This document shows, in pieces, positions 47,857 to 61,007 of a DNA stretch of 64,000 bases. The stretch is from Microbacterium testaceum (GTDB lineage Bacteria; Actinomycetota; Actinomycetes; Actinomycetales; Microbacteriaceae). Below the pieces are notes generated by a model. It was given only the letters and a program-made list of their open reading frames with translations. It was not told the DNA's origin and did not search any database. The stretch spans positions 62,001 through 126,000 of the forward strand of contig NZ_JAJGNJ010000005.1 in NCBI RefSeq assembly GCF_020781835.1. The letters run 5' to 3'. The position numbers and the translations under genes are program-made. Position 1 is the stretch's first letter; the number at the start of each line of letters is the position of its first letter.

Positions 47857-50643
47857 TCAGCCGCGCGGCTTCTCGACCATCTCGGTGGTCTCGATCTCGT
47901 CGCCGACCTGGATGTCGTTGTACTTGCCGAGTCCGATACCGGCCTCGAAGTCCGTACGGACCTCGGTGACGTCGTCCTTGAACCGGCGGAGCGACTCGAT
48001 CTGCAGACCGTCGGCCAGCACCACGCCATCGCGGATGACGCGCGCCTTCGCGTTGCGCGTGATCGTGCCCGAGCGGACGATGACACCGGCGATGTTGCCG
48101 AACTTCGAGGAGCGGAACACCTCGCGGATCTCGGCGACACCCGACTGCACCTCTTCGAACTCCGGCTTGAGCAGGCCCTTGAGCGACTGCTCGACGTCGT
48201 CGATCGCGTTGTAGATGACCGAGTAGAACCGGACGTCCACACCCTCGCGGGCGGCCCGCTCGCGGGCCTTCGTGTCGGGACGGACGTTGAAGCCGATCAC
48301 GATCGCGTTGTCGATCGTGGCCAGGTTGATGTCCGACTCGGTGATCGCACCCACACCACGGTGGATGATGCGCAGCTGGACGCTGTCGTCGACCTCGATC
48401 TTGAGCAGCGACTCTTCGAGCGCCTCGACGGCACCCGACACGTCACCCTTGATGATGAGGTTGAGCGACTCGACCTTGCCCTCTTCGAGAGCGCGGGTGA
48501 AGTCCTCGAGCGAGATGCGCTTGCGGGCCTTGGCCAGCTGGGCGTTGCGCTCGGCGGCCTCGCGCTTCTCGGCGATCTGGCGCGCGGTGCGGTCCTCCTC
48601 GGTGACGATGAAGACGTCGCCGGCGCGCGGGACGGAGTTGAGTCCCTGCACCTGGACCGGACGGGAGGGGTAGGCCTCCTCGACCGCGTCGCCGTTCTCG
48701 TCGATCATCGCGCGGACGCGGCCGTAGGCCGTTCCCGCGACGATCGCGTCGCCGACGCGCAGCGTTCCGGACTGGATGAGGACCGTCGCCACCGAACCGC
48801 GACCCTTGTCGAGCTTCGCTTCGATCGCGACACCGCGGGCAGCCTTGTTCGGGTTGGCCGTGAGGTCGAGGCCGGCGTCGGCGGTCAGCAGCACGGCATC
48901 CAGGAGCTCCTGGATGTTCGTGCCCTGACGGGCCGAGACGTCGACGAACATGACGTCGCCGCCGTACTCCTCGGCGACCAGGCCGTACTCGGTGAGCTGC
49001 TGGCGCACCTTGGCCGGGTTGGCATCGGGCTTGTCGACCTTGTTGACCGCGACCACGATCGGCACGTTCGCCGCCTGGGCGTGGTTCAGCGCCTCGACCG
49101 TCTGGGGCATGATGCCGTCGTCGGCCGCGACCACGAGGATCGCGATGTCGGTCACCTGCGCACCGCGGGCACGCATGGCGGTGAACGCCTCGTGACCCGG
49201 GGTGTCGATGAAGGTGATCGCGCGCTCGATGCCCTCGTGCTCGGTCCAGACCTGGTACGCACCGATGTGCTGCGTGATGCCGCCGGCCTCGCCCGCCACG
49301 ACGTTCGTCTGGCGGATGGCGTCGAGCAGTCGCGTCTTACCGTGGTCGACATGGCCCATGACGGTGACCACCGGAGGACGGATCTCGAGGTCGTCCTCGC
49401 TCTCGGCCTCCAGCTCGGCGTCGAGGTCGAGACCGAAGCCCTCGAGGAGCTCTTTGTCCTCGTCCTCGGGCGAGACCATCTGGATCTTGTAGCCGAGCTC
49501 CTCGCCGAGCACCTCGAAGGTGGCCTCGTCAAGCGACTCGGTGGCCGTGGCCATCTCGCCCAGGTTGAACAGGATCGTCACGAGCGTGCCGGGCTGCACG
49601 GTGTACCCGCGCAGCGCCTCGAGCTTGTCGGCGAAGTCGGCGATCGAGGCACCGCGACGCAGGCGGATGATCTCGCCGTTGCCCTTCGAGACGTTGACGC
49701 CGCCGACGACCGGCGCCGACCGCATCTCGAACTCTTGCCGCTTCGCCCGACGCGACTTGCGCTGCTTGGACTTGCCGCCGCCCTTACCGAAGGCACCCGC
49801 GGTGCCACCGCCGGGGCCACGGCCGCGACCGCCACCACCCCCGGGGCGACCGGCGAAGCCACCGCCGGGAGCGCCACCGGGGCGCTGGAAGCCGCCACCG
49901 GCGCCGCCGGGACGACCGGGACCGCCGGGACGCTGCTGGAACGGAGCGCCGGGACGACCGCCGCCGCCGGGACGACCCGCACCGCCGGGGCGCGGGGCAC
50001 CGGGGCGGGGGGCACCGGGACGCGGAGCTTGCGGGCGCGGGATGTTGCCCGGGGTGGGGCGCTGCCCCATGCCCTGGGCCGAGGCGAACGGGTTGTTGCC
50101 CGGGCGCGGGCCGGCGGGACGCTGTCCCATGCCCTGCGACGAGGCGAACGGGTTGTTGCCCGGGCGCGGCGAGCCGCCGGGACGCGGAGGCTGCGAGGCA
50201 CCGCCGGCCGGACCGGGCTTGGGACCGCCGGGCTTGGGAGCCTGTGAGGCGGGAGCCGACGGCGCCGGAGTGGACGACGCGGGCGTCGACGCGGCCGGCG
50301 TCGCAGGGGCGGAGGCCGCGGGAGCCGGCGCCGAGGGCGCGGGTGCGCTCTTGGGCGCGGCGGGGCGAGCCGGTCCGGGCGTGGGGCCGGATGGGCGGGC
50401 TCCGGGGGTCGCGGCCGGGCGGACCGGGCCGGGACGGGCGCCGGGGCGCGCTGCGGAGGCCGCAGGCTTGGCATCCGACGAGCCCTCGGCCGCGAGGGCG
50501 GCGCGGAGCTTCCGAGCCACCGGGGGCTCGATGGTGGATGAGGGGCTCTTGACGAACTCGCCGAGCTCCTTCAGCTTCGCAAGCGCGACCTTGCTGTCGA
50601 CGCCGAGCTCGGAAGCGATCTCGTGCACGCGTGGTTTTGCCAC
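47857..50643 (-). CDS. infB: translation initiation factor IF-2
   Basis: A 928-residue IF-2. It has an N-terminal IF2_N domain (about 1-52), a very long Gly/Pro/Ala/Arg-rich linker (about 60-300) containing imperfect internal repeats such as [15 protein letters not shown], then the G domain with MGHVDHGKT (near 430) and [10 protein letters not shown], followed by the C1/C2 fMet-tRNA domains. It places initiator tRNA on the 30S subunit and joins subunits. The linker is typical of actinobacteria. Confidence 0.97.
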   Translation of the reverse strand: MAKPRVHEIASELGVDSKVALAKLKELGEFVKSPSSTIEPPVARKLRAALAAEGSSDAKPAASAARPGARPGPVRPAATPGARPSGPTPGPARPAAPKSAPAPSAPAPAASAPATPAASTPASSTPAPSAPASQAPKPGGPKPGPAGGASQPPRPGGSPRPGNNPFASSQGMGQRPAGPRPGNNPFASAQGMGQRPTPGNIPRPQAPRPGAPRPGAPRPGGAGRPGGGGRPGAPFQQRPGGPGRPGGAGGGFQRPGGAPGGGFAGRPGGGGGRGRGPGGGTAGAFGKGGGKSKQRKSRRAKRQEFEMRSAPVVGGVNVSKGNGEIIRLRRGASIADFADKLEALRGYTVQPGTLVTILFNLGEMATATESLDEATFEVLGEELGYKIQMVSPEDEDKELLEGFGLDLDAELEAESEDDLEIRPPVVTVMGHVDHGKTRLLDAIRQTNVVAGEAGGITQHIGAYQVWTEHEGIERAITFIDTPGHEAFTAMRARGAQVTDIAILVVAADDGIMPQTVEALNHAQAANVPIVVAVNKVDKPDANPAKVRQQLTEYGLVAEEYGGDVMFVDVSARQGTNIQELLDAVLLTADAGLDLTANPNKAARGVAIEAKLDKGRGSVATVLIQSGTLRVGDAIVAGTAYGRVRAMIDENGDAVEEAYPSRPVQVQGLNSVPRAGDVFIVTEEDRTARQIAEKREAAERNAQLAKARKRISLEDFTRALEEGKVESLNLIIKGDVSGAVEALEESLLKIEVDDSVQLRIIHRGVGAITESDINLATIDNAIVIGFNVRPDTKARERAAREGVDVRFYSVIYNAIDDVEQSLKGLLKPEFEEVQSGVAEIREVFRSSKFGNIAGVIVRSGTITRNAKARVIRDGVVLADGLQIESLRRFKDDVTEVRTDFEAGIGLGKYNDIQVGDEIETTEMVEKPRG

Positions 50644-50736
50644 AATTCTCCTGTCTGAGGGCCTACCCCGGACAGGGCAGACCGTTAGTTGCGGACGGGT
50701 CTCATTTCGAGCCGTTCACTTCGTGTCCATAGCCGT

Positions 50737-50988
50737 TCAGCCGTTTCGCTGGAGGGTTGATTCGAAGGTCTGCGTGTCAAGCGGGCCTGACACACGCAAT
50801 GCTCGTACGAAGGCGCGGCGCGCGAGAGCTTTCGCGACGCACGCGTCCGTCTCGTGCACCCACGCACCCCGTCCCGGCAGGACCGCCCGCTCGTCTCTGA
50901 CGAGGACCGATCCCTCCGCGACCACACGCAGAAGCGAGGATCGGGGGGCACGTGTGCGGCATCCGACGCACGTTCGTACAGGTTCCAT
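50737..50988 (-). CDS. YlxR (DUF448) family RNA-binding protein
   Basis: An 83-residue protein starting MEPVRTCVGCRTRAPRSSLLRVV, with GRGAWVH in the middle, the YlxR hallmark. It lies between nusA and infB as usual. It is thought to bind RNA or to modulate RNase P or transcription; its exact role varies by report. This copy is slightly truncated at the C-terminus compared with the longest homologues. Confidence 0.9.
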   Translation of the reverse strand: MEPVRTCVGCRTRAPRSSLLRVVAEGSVLVRDERAVLPGRGAWVHETDACVAKALARRAFVRALRVSGPLDTQTFESTLQRNG

Positions 50989-51022
50989 CGTACACCTCGC
51001 CGTCGTCCGGGCGATCGGACGC

Positions 51023-52012
51023 TCAGTTGTCTTCGAGGATGCTGTCCGGCTGGATGTCGATCTTCGCGCCGGTCAATTTCGCCGCCAGACGGGCGTTCTG
51101 CCCCTCCTTGCCGATGGCCAGGGACAGCTGGTAATCGGGCACCAGGGCCCGGACGGCCTTGGTGGAGGCGTCGAGGACGAAGCTCGAGGTCACCTTCGCC
51201 GGCGACAGCGCATTGGCGACGAACTTCGGCAGCTCGGCGTCGTAGTCGATGATGTCGATCTTCTCGCCGGCCAGCTCCTCGGTCACGGCGCGCACGCGGC
51301 GGCCGAGCTCGCCGATGCAGGCGCCCTTGGCGTTGACGGTCGGGTCGTTGGCCTTCACGGCGATCTTCGTCCGGTGCCCGGCCTCGCGGGCGAGCGAGAC
51401 GATCTCGACCAGGCCGGCGGCGATCTCGGGGACCTCGAGCGCGAAGAGCTTGCGCACCAGGCCCGGGTGCGTGCGCGACACCGTGATCTGGGGGCCCTTG
51501 TTGCCCTTGGCGACGGATGTGACGTAGACGCGCAGTCGCGAGCCGTGGGGGTAGGTCTCGCCGGGCACCTGCTCCTCGGGAGGGAGGATCGCCTCGACGG
51601 TGCCGAGGTCGACGTGCACCATGCGCGGGTTGGGTCCCTGCTGCACGACGCCGGCGACGATGTCGCCCTCCTTGCCGCGGAACTCGCCCAGCACCGCGTC
51701 GTCGGCGATGTCGCGCAGACGCTGGCTGATGACCTGTTTGGCGGCGAAGGCCGCGATGCGGCCGAAGTCGTCGGGCGCCTGCTCCTCCTCGCCGATGACA
51801 GCGCCCTCCTCGTCGAGGACGGGCGTGTAGATGCCGACGTGGCCGGTCTTGCGGTCCAGTTCGGCCCGCGCGCCCGCGGGGATCTCGCCGCTGGGCGAGA
51901 TGTGCTTGGCGTAGGCGGTGAGGATCGCCTGCTCGATGATGCGCGCGAGTTCGTCGAAGGGGATCTCCTTCTCGCGTTCGATCGTCTTCAGAAGTGCCAG
52001 ATCGATGTCCAC
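51023..52012 (-). CDS. nusA: transcription termination/antitermination protein NusA
   Basis: A 329-residue NusA: N-terminal RNA-polymerase-binding domain (1-125), S1 domain ([22 protein letters not shown]), KH1 ([25 protein letters not shown]) and KH2 ([20 protein letters not shown]). It has no C-terminal acidic repeats, as in Gram-positive forms. It starts at a GTG after GGAGGG. A TATCGT element about 60 bp upstream could be its own promoter. rimP is missing from its usual place upstream. Confidence 0.95.
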   Translation of the reverse strand: MDIDLALLKTIEREKEIPFDELARIIEQAILTAYAKHISPSGEIPAGARAELDRKTGHVGIYTPVLDEEGAVIGEEEQAPDDFGRIAAFAAKQVISQRLRDIADDAVLGEFRGKEGDIVAGVVQQGPNPRMVHVDLGTVEAILPPEEQVPGETYPHGSRLRVYVTSVAKGNKGPQITVSRTHPGLVRKLFALEVPEIAAGLVEIVSLAREAGHRTKIAVKANDPTVNAKGACIGELGRRVRAVTEELAGEKIDIIDYDAELPKFVANALSPAKVTSSFVLDASTKAVRALVPDYQLSLAIGKEGQNARLAAKLTGAKIDIQPDSILEDN

Positions 52013-52062
52013 AAGACCCTCCGTATTCAGCTCTCGTCGACGCGAGGGCGCCGACAACCCTC

Positions 52063-52704
52063 CTACGATACCCGGATGCCGGCTCCCTCGCGACCTTCCT
52101 CGGCGACGCGCTCGAGCGGGTTCGCCGACAGCTTGTCGAGCACTCCCCCGTCGACCAGACGCCGTGCCGCGGTGTCGGGCTTGCGCTGCGCCTGATCGAC
52201 GACGCAGGCCCCGAACTCCGCGGCGATCGCGCCGCGCGGGTGGGCGGTGAGGACCTCCCGCACGAAGTCCCGCGGGAGCGCGTCGGGCCGCGCCCCCGAG
52301 ATGTCGAGGCCGGTGGCGGTCTCGAGCAGGTAGCCCTCGGCATCCATCTCCGGGTCGACGCTCGGCCAGTTGTGCCGCACGATCACGTCGAGCACGCGCG
52401 CGCGTCGCTCCGGCGCCCACCCGGCACCGGCCGTGAGCGCGATGCCGACGTGACCGCCCGCGTGCTCGTACGACAGCGCGTGGTTGTCGAACGCGGGGAC
52501 GGTGCCGATGTCGTGCAGCACCGCCGAGACGTACAGGAGCTCATGGTCGATGCCGGAGAGGCCGTCGACGAGGGCGAACGCCTCGGCCCAGAGCCACGAG
52601 CGCACCGCGTGCGCGGTGAGGGCCGGCGACTGGTACTCCTGGGCGAGCGCGAGGGCGCCGCGAGCGGCGAGGGTGTCGGGGACGGGGATGTCGGCGATTC
52701 GCAC
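52063..52704 (-). CDS. HD-domain protein (cyanamide-hydratase-like)
   Basis: A 213-residue metal-dependent phosphohydrolase-fold protein. YVSAVLHDIGTVPAF contains the HD pair, preceded by AHAVRSWLWAEAF (first His) and followed by EHAGGHVG and VIVRHNW. It resembles cyanamide hydratase-like HD proteins; the substrate is unknown. It starts at a GTG. It sits directly upstream of nusA on the same strand, 50 bp apart. Confidence 0.82.
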   Translation of the reverse strand: MRIADIPVPDTLAARGALALAQEYQSPALTAHAVRSWLWAEAFALVDGLSGIDHELLYVSAVLHDIGTVPAFDNHALSYEHAGGHVGIALTAGAGWAPERRARVLDVIVRHNWPSVDPEMDAEGYLLETATGLDISGARPDALPRDFVREVLTAHPRGAIAAEFGACVVDQAQRKPDTAARRLVDGGVLDKLSANPLERVAEEGREGAGIRVS

Positions 52705-52807
52705 GGGAACTCCTGGGGTGGGGTTCCCACTCTGCCGCGCGCAGCCGCGGCGCACCCGCCCCGAACGGCCAGTCTTCGTCATCATCCCGCCATCGGGCGC
52801 CTGCGGC

Positions 52808-55312
<2,505 letters not shown>

Positions 55313-55318
55313 GGTTCG

Positions 55319-55324
55319 ACCGTA
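55319..55324 (-). promoter_or_regulatory. -10 element of glgP
   Basis: TACGGT, six bases before the GTG at 55312. Confidence 0.6.
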
Positions 55325-55397
55325 ATCAGAACCGCGCGCGAGCGCCAAGAGGCAACGGGATCGACACGAGATCGTCACCGCGCCGCCGCACGGACGC

Positions 55398-57236
55398 TCA
55401 GCGCAGACCGCACCCGTCCACGACCTGGGTGCGTCGCTCGATGAGCCCCTTGGTCCAGTCGTACAGGACCGGCAGGAACCGCGACTTCGGCAGGATCGGC
55501 CGCAGGTGGTCGTACCCGGCGTAGGTCGCCCACCGCACCGGCTGCCCCTGCGCGCACAGCCGATCGATGTACTCGCGCTGCAGCTTCGGCGGGATGACCT
55601 CGTCGTCCGACCCCCACGCGACGAGCATTGGAGTGCCGAGGGGGTCCGTCATGGCGTTCTCGGCAAGACGACGGCCGAGCGCACCGTCGGTGAGGTCGGC
55701 GTTGTACAGCGGACGGTCCTCCGACACGCCGAGAGCGGTGAGCACCGACACCACCACGCCGGGCTCGCTCGGGCAGCGCTGCGTCATCTCCAGGACGATC
55801 GAGCGCGACCCCTCGGCGATGTAGTCGTCGAGGTGCACATCGGCGTAGGTGCGCGAATAGGGCACGAGCACCCACGAGGTGATGACGGACAGCATGGCGT
55901 TGGGCGGGCCGGAGAGCAGTTCGCGCGCGAGCGCGGGCGGGTCGGCGACGGGTGCGACGACGGCGGTACCGAGCACGTCGATGCCGGGGGCGTAGTCGTC
56001 GGCGATGGCGGTCGTCCACAGCGCCGCGTGCCCGCCCTGCGAATGTCCCCACACCACCGTGTCCGGCGACAGCGTGAGGTCGGTGCGCAGTTCGCTCGTG
56101 GCCAGGACCGCGTCGAGCGACGAACGGGCTTCACCCTTGCCGATCAGGTAGGGGTAGTCCCCCGGCGCGCCCTGCCCCGAGAAGTCGGATGCCACCACGA
56201 CCCACCCGGCCTTGAGGGCCTGTTCGAGCGCGGGGATCGACCACCGGGTCGCCGACGCGTCGCGCAGGCTCGGCGCGCAGCCCTGAGCGACCCCCGTGGT
56301 CCCGTGGTTCCACACGATCACGGGGCGCGGACCGGGCGGCAGGTCCTTCGGCACGATGACGAGGGCGCTGGCCACGGCCGGTCGGCTGACGGCATCCCGG
56401 GTCGTGTAGAGGATGCGCGTGACGTCGCCGTTCTCGGGCAGGCGGCCGAGATAGGCGTCCGAACGGATGAGGCGGCCGTGACCACCGGGGACCTCGGCCG
56501 GTGGATCGTAGAAGGCGTCGACGACCGGGGCGCCGTCGTTGAGCCAGTCGTTGAGCCACCAGCCGCCCGCGGCCGTGGCGACCAGCACGAGCGACAGGGC
56601 GTACCGTCCGGCGGCGGCCCACCGGGCGCGGATCCGGCGGCGGCGGACCGCCCGCTGGGCGTCGAACGGGGTCGCCCGCGGACGGGGACGACGGATGCCG
56701 ACGACCCCCCGCGCGAAGACCCCCGCGCCGAACACGATCGTGCGCACACCGAACACGACCGCCAGGACCAGGACGGTGACATCCGGCCAGGTGAACGACA
56801 GCAGACCCAGGGCGATCTGAGCGACACCCCATGCCAGCGAGAGCACCCGCGAACTCGCGATCCCTCGCGACACCGCCCGGCCGATCGAGGCCACTCCACC
56901 GATCACGAGGAGGACCGCGAGAACCGGCGGCAGCAGTTCGAGGCTCCGTCCGAGCCACACCAGCACCGCGACACCGGCCAGGATCCAGGCGGCGGACACC
57001 GCGCGCGCCCACCAGCCGGCCGGACGACCGACGAGCTCGAGGACCCCCATCACGATGGCGCTCGCCCCCACGTACACGCCGAGCAGCACGAGCGAGGTCA
57101 GCGGACGCGTGACGATCAGGATGCCGAGGACGACCACGACGGCCCCGACGATGAGCAGCACCCGCGGCGGAGCGTTGCGCACGAGCGCGGGGAGTGCGTT
57201 CCACCGGCGCGGCAGCGGTCGGCGGGTCGCGGGCAT
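55398..57236 (-). CDS. fusion of a DUF308/HdeD-like membrane domain and a secretory-lipase-type hydrolase
   Basis: A 612-residue protein. The first ~190 residues contain six short hydrophobic helices with HdeD/DUF308-like repeats (VVVLGILIVTRPLTSLVLLG and later ITWPD-like LLSFTWPDVTVLVLA). A further membrane helix is at about 213-230. The extracytoplasmic C-terminal ~370 residues form an alpha/beta hydrolase of the fungal-type LIP lipase family: WNHGTTGVAQGCAPS, VVWGHSQGGHAAL (nucleophile Ser near 399), VAWGSDDEVIPP (Asp) and GYDHL (His). The start MPATRR at 57236 is chosen because the domain begins just after it. Confidence 0.8.
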   Translation of the reverse strand: MPATRRPLPRRWNALPALVRNAPPRVLLIVGAVVVVLGILIVTRPLTSLVLLGVYVGASAIVMGVLELVGRPAGWWARAVSAAWILAGVAVLVWLGRSLELLPPVLAVLLVIGGVASIGRAVSRGIASSRVLSLAWGVAQIALGLLSFTWPDVTVLVLAVVFGVRTIVFGAGVFARGVVGIRRPRPRATPFDAQRAVRRRRIRARWAAAGRYALSLVLVATAAGGWWLNDWLNDGAPVVDAFYDPPAEVPGGHGRLIRSDAYLGRLPENGDVTRILYTTRDAVSRPAVASALVIVPKDLPPGPRPVIVWNHGTTGVAQGCAPSLRDASATRWSIPALEQALKAGWVVVASDFSGQGAPGDYPYLIGKGEARSSLDAVLATSELRTDLTLSPDTVVWGHSQGGHAALWTTAIADDYAPGIDVLGTAVVAPVADPPALARELLSGPPNAMLSVITSWVLVPYSRTYADVHLDDYIAEGSRSIVLEMTQRCPSEPGVVVSVLTALGVSEDRPLYNADLTDGALGRRLAENAMTDPLGTPMLVAWGSDDEVIPPKLQREYIDRLCAQGQPVRWATYAGYDHLRPILPKSRFLPVLYDWTKGLIERRTQVVDGCGLR

Positions 57237-57323
57237 CAGGCCATGATAAGCAGCACCGTCGGCAGCCCCGGGCGCGAGATGGCCGGTGGGCGCACAGGTT
57301 TGTCGCCGGGCCGAGGGAGAGCG

Positions 57324-57329
57324 TACGGT
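57324..57329 (+). promoter_or_regulatory. -10 element of the DUF1206 gene
   Basis: TACGGT, six bases before the ATG at 57336. Confidence 0.6.
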
Positions 57330-57335
57330 TCCGGA

Positions 57336-58145
57336 ATGCCCTCGCACGCCCGCGCCGCAGCCCGCGAGGCCGAGGCGAACCCCGCGTTCCGGATCGCCGC
57401 ACGGGCCGGGTATGCCGCCAACGGCATCCTGCACCTGCTCATCGGCGGTCTGGTGATCGCGGTGGGGCTGGGCGCGGCGGAGGACAGCGACCAGACAGGG
57501 GCCTTCCGAGCGGTGGCCGCGGTCCCGTTGGGCGCTCTCGCCCTGTGGGCCCTGGCCGCGGGCCTCGTCGCCCTGGGCGCGTGGCATCTGCTGCAGGCGT
57601 TCGCGCCGCGGGGACTCCCGGTCCCCCGCCGGGTGGCCCGGATCGCCGTGGAGGCGCCACAGGGCATCGTGTTCCTCGCGATCGGGCTGGTCTCGGCATC
57701 CGTCGCCCTGGGGGCGCGCCCGCACGCGGAGCAGGCCGCCGAGGACGTCAGCCAGGGCGTGCTGACCCTCGCGGTCGGCGGCTTCGTCCTCGGGACCGTG
57801 GGGGTCGCCGTCGCGGCGGTGGGGGTCGGCTTCGTCTGGATGGGGGTGCGGCGGTCCTTCCGCACCAAGGTGCGCATCCCCGAAGGACCCGGCGGCCTCG
57901 CGCTGACCGCCCTCGGGGTCGTCGGGTTCCTCGCGAAAGGGGTGGCGCTGGTGATCGTGGGCGTGCTGCTGGTCGTCGCGGCCGTGCGGGTGGAGCCCGA
58001 CACCGCCGGCGGGCTCGACGGCGCGGTCTCCGCCCTCGTCGCGCTGCCGGCGGGCCCGGTGCTCGCGTGCGTGGTCGGGACGGGGTTTCTCGCCTACGGG
58101 GCGTTCACGATCTTCCGCGCGAAGTACGCCCGCCTCGACGCGTAG
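57336..58145 (+). CDS. DUF1206 family membrane protein
   Basis: A 269-residue protein with three repeats of a two-helix DUF1206 unit, each led by an aromatic/Gly-rich turn: AARAGYAANGILHLLIGGLV, then VARIAVEAPQGIVFLAIGLV, then LGVVGFLAKGVALVIVGVLL. The unit is known in actinobacteria without an assigned function. It is divergent from the lipase fusion gene. Confidence 0.88.
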   Translation: MPSHARAAAREAEANPAFRIAARAGYAANGILHLLIGGLVIAVGLGAAEDSDQTGAFRAVAAVPLGALALWALAAGLVALGAWHLLQAFAPRGLPVPRRVARIAVEAPQGIVFLAIGLVSASVALGARPHAEQAAEDVSQGVLTLAVGGFVLGTVGVAVAAVGVGFVWMGVRRSFRTKVRIPEGPGGLALTALGVVGFLAKGVALVIVGVLLVVAAVRVEPDTAGGLDGAVSALVALPAGPVLACVVGTGFLAYGAFTIFRAKYARLDA

Positions 58146-58161
58146 CCCCTCCCCCGGGCGG

Positions 58162-58983
58162 TCAGTCCAGGTCGGGGTTGCGCCCGGTGCGCTCTCCGGT
58201 ATCCAGCGTCGCGATCGCGGCGTGATCGTCCGCATCCAACGCGAAGTCGAACACGTCGCCGTTCTCGCGCAGACGGTTCAGCGACACCGACTTCGGGAAC
58301 ACGACCAACCCGCGATCGAGGTGCCAGCGCACGACGACCTGCGCCGGCGTCTTGCCGTAGCGCGCGGCGATGTCGGCCAGGACGGGCTCCTCGAGAAGAC
58401 CTCCGCGCGCCAGCGGCGCCCACGACTCGGTGACGATGCCGTGTGCGGTGTTCCAGTCGACCAGGTCGCGCTGGGGGAACCGCGGGTGCAGCTCGACCTG
58501 GTCGATGACGGGGAGCACGCCGGTCTCGTCACGGAGCCGTTCGATGTGCACGGGCGAGAAGTTGCTCACGCCGATCGAGGTGACCCGACCCTCTTCCCGC
58601 AGGCGCACCAGTGCCCGCCACGTCTCGACATAGCGATCGGCGCTCGGGATCGGCCAGTGGATGAGGTAGAGGTCGACGCGGTCGAGGCCGAGCGCGGCCG
58701 CACTCACATCGAACGCGCGAAGGGTCTGGTCGTATCCCTGGTCGTCGTTCCACACCTTGGTCGTGACGAAGACGTCGTCCCGCGGGACACCGGACGCGCG
58801 AATGCCCTCGCCGACCTGGCGTTCGTTGCCGTACAGGGCCGCGGTGTCCACGTGCCGGTACCCGGCGGCGAGCGCTCCGGCGACCAGGTCGCCGGTGACC
58901 TCGGCGGGCACTTTGTACGTGCCGACCCCGAGCTGCGGGATCGACGAACCGTCGGACAGGGGCACGCGGGGCGCGGAGATCAT
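58162..58983 (-). CDS. aldo/keto reductase
   Basis: A 273-residue TIM-barrel NADPH oxidoreductase. Catalytic residues are D46 and Y51 (DTAALYGNE), K76 (TTKVWND) and H109 (LIHWP). SIGVSNFSPVHIERL and FPKSVSLNRLREN (NADP-phosphate binding) complete the pattern. It resembles 2,5-diketogluconate reductases of the AKR5 family. TAGCGT lies seven bases before the ATG. Confidence 0.93.
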   Translation of the reverse strand: MISAPRVPLSDGSSIPQLGVGTYKVPAEVTGDLVAGALAAGYRHVDTAALYGNERQVGEGIRASGVPRDDVFVTTKVWNDDQGYDQTLRAFDVSAAALGLDRVDLYLIHWPIPSADRYVETWRALVRLREEGRVTSIGVSNFSPVHIERLRDETGVLPVIDQVELHPRFPQRDLVDWNTAHGIVTESWAPLARGGLLEEPVLADIAARYGKTPAQVVVRWHLDRGLVVFPKSVSLNRLRENGDVFDFALDADDHAAIATLDTGERTGRNPDLD

Positions 58984-59072
58984 GGCATCCACGCTACCGA
59001 CGCCGGGGACACCCCGGCCCCCTCCCCCGCGGATGCGCAGCGCGACGGACGCTGCGGGACCGCGGTGAGAGG

Positions 59073-60875
59073 TCAGGCGGTCAGGCGCGCGACCGCCTCG
59101 GCGACCGGCAGCGTCTCGCGTTCGCCGGAGCGACGGTCCCACAGCTCGACCTCGCCGTCGGCGGCACCGCGCCCGACGATGAGGATGCGCGGAATGCCGA
59201 CGAGCTCGGCGTCGCCGAACTTCACACCGGGCGAGACCTTGGGGCGGTCGTCGTACAGCACGTCGAGCCCGGCGGCCTCGAGCTGTTCGGACACGGACGT
59301 GGCGAGGTCGAACGCGGTGGCATCCCGTCCCGTCGCGACGACGTGGACGTCGAACGGAGCGACCGACGGAGGCCAGATGAGGCCCCTGTCGTCGTTGTTC
59401 AACTCGGCGATGATCGCGAGGATGCGGGTGACGCCGATGCCGTACGAGCCCATCGTGACGGTCGCGAGCTTGCCGTTCTCGTCGAGCACCTTGAGTCCCA
59501 AGGCTTCGGCGTATTTGCGACCGAGCTGGAACACGTGGCCGATCTCCATGCCGCGCGCCAGTTCCACGGGCCCCGAACCGTCGGGCGCGGGGTCGCCCGC
59601 CCGCACGGTGGCGGCCTCGACGAAGCCGTCGCCGAAGAAGTCGCGGCCGGCCACGAGCGTGTGCACGTGCTTCTGGTCGACGTTGGCACCGGTGATCCAC
59701 GCCGTTCCGTCCACGACACGCGGGTCGAGCAGGTACCGGATGCCGGTCGCCGACTCCTCGCCGAGCACGGGGCCCGTGGGAGACCAGGGACCGATGTAGC
59801 CCTTCACCAGCAGCGGGTTCGCCTCGAAGTCCGCCTCCGTGGCCGCCTCGACGTCGGCGGGCGCGAACGCCACCTCGACGCGCTTGTCGTCGATGTCGCG
59901 GTCGCCGGGGATGCCGACGACGACGATCTCGCGCGTGCCGTCGAGGTGCGTGAGCGCCAGCACGACGTTCTTCAGCGTGTGCGCGGCGGTCCACTCCGTC
60001 GCGTCCGCGGTCGCGGGGCCCGCGATCCCCGGCGCCGGGGCGTCGAGGTGCGCGTTGCTGTGGTCCACGAGCGTCGCGATCGTCGGGGTGTTCGGCGAAT
60101 CGAAGATCACGGGGGCCGGAAGACCCTCGATGGGCAGCGCCTCCGGCGCGACGGTGGTGAACGCCTCGACGTTGGCCGCGTACCCGCCCGCCGAGCGGAC
60201 GAAGGTGTCCTCGCCGATGGGCGTCGGGTGCAGGAACTCCTCGGACTTCGAGCCGCCCATCGCGCCCGCGTCCGCGGCGACGATGACGTACTCCAGACCC
60301 AGGCGCTGGAAGATGCGCTCGTACGCGTCGCGCTGCGCCTGGTACGAGGCATCCAATCCGGCATCCGTCGCGTCGAACGAGTAGGCGTCCTTCATCGTGA
60401 ACTCGCGGCCGCGCAGAAGGCCCGCGCGGGGGCGTGCCTCGTCGCGGTACTTGTCCTGGATCTGGTAGATCGTCAGCGGCAGGTCCTTGTACGAGGAGTA
60501 CAGGTCTTTCACCAGGAGCGTGAACATCTCCTCGTGCGTGGGGGCGAGGAGGTAGTCGGCGCCCTTGCGGTCCTGCAGGCGGAACAGCGCGTCGCCGTAC
60601 TCCTCCCACCGGCCGGTCTGCTCGTACGGCTCGCGGGGCAGCAGCGCCGGGAAGTGCACCTCGAAGGCTCCGGCGTTCGCCATCTCCTCGCGGACGACCG
60701 TCTCGATCTTGGCCTTGACCCGCAGCCCCAGCGGGAGCCACGCGAAGATGCCCGGGGCGTTGCGACGGATGTAGCCGGCGCGCACGAGCAGGCGGTGGCT
60801 CGTGACCTCGGCATCCGAGGGGTCTTCGCGGAGCGTGCGGAGGAAGTAGTTCGAGAGACGGGTGACCACGATCAT
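59073..60875 (-). CDS. proS: proline--tRNA ligase, bacterial type with editing insertion
   Basis: A 600-residue class II synthetase. Motif 1 region [23 protein letters not shown] (in part), motif 2 [24 protein letters not shown] (in part), an INS editing domain (about 235-400) and the C-terminal anticodon-binding domain (about 500-600) are visible. It charges tRNA-Pro and can clear misacylated Ala. The ATG at 60875 is used; a GTG two codons on is an alternative, as TAGACT ends only two bases before the ATG. It neighbours ispG, apart from two genes. Confidence 0.93.
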   Translation of the reverse strand: MIVVTRLSNYFLRTLREDPSDAEVTSHRLLVRAGYIRRNAPGIFAWLPLGLRVKAKIETVVREEMANAGAFEVHFPALLPREPYEQTGRWEEYGDALFRLQDRKGADYLLAPTHEEMFTLLVKDLYSSYKDLPLTIYQIQDKYRDEARPRAGLLRGREFTMKDAYSFDATDAGLDASYQAQRDAYERIFQRLGLEYVIVAADAGAMGGSKSEEFLHPTPIGEDTFVRSAGGYAANVEAFTTVAPEALPIEGLPAPVIFDSPNTPTIATLVDHSNAHLDAPAPGIAGPATADATEWTAAHTLKNVVLALTHLDGTREIVVVGIPGDRDIDDKRVEVAFAPADVEAATEADFEANPLLVKGYIGPWSPTGPVLGEESATGIRYLLDPRVVDGTAWITGANVDQKHVHTLVAGRDFFGDGFVEAATVRAGDPAPDGSGPVELARGMEIGHVFQLGRKYAEALGLKVLDENGKLATVTMGSYGIGVTRILAIIAELNNDDRGLIWPPSVAPFDVHVVATGRDATAFDLATSVSEQLEAAGLDVLYDDRPKVSPGVKFGDAELVGIPRILIVGRGAADGEVELWDRRSGERETLPVAEAVARLTA

Positions 60876-60995
60876 CGAGTCTAGAGCGGTGGATGCCGTG
60901 GCCCGGTGGCGTCCACGACACCGCGACCGGCTCCCACCCGCCGATCCAGTGCGACCAGGACACGGCAACGCCGTTCCGCCTCCCGGCCGACGACC

Positions 60996-61001
60996 TATGG
61001 T
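60996..61001 (+). promoter_or_regulatory. -10 element of the HExxH protein gene
   Basis: TATGGT, six bases before the ATG at 61008. Confidence 0.6.
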
Positions 61002-61007
61002 GAGGGC

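Noticed and set aside
58984-60963. Upstream extension of the aldo/keto reductase frame through proS
   Set aside because: It is a same-strand, other-frame shadow of proS; the reductase start has its own TAGCGT element.
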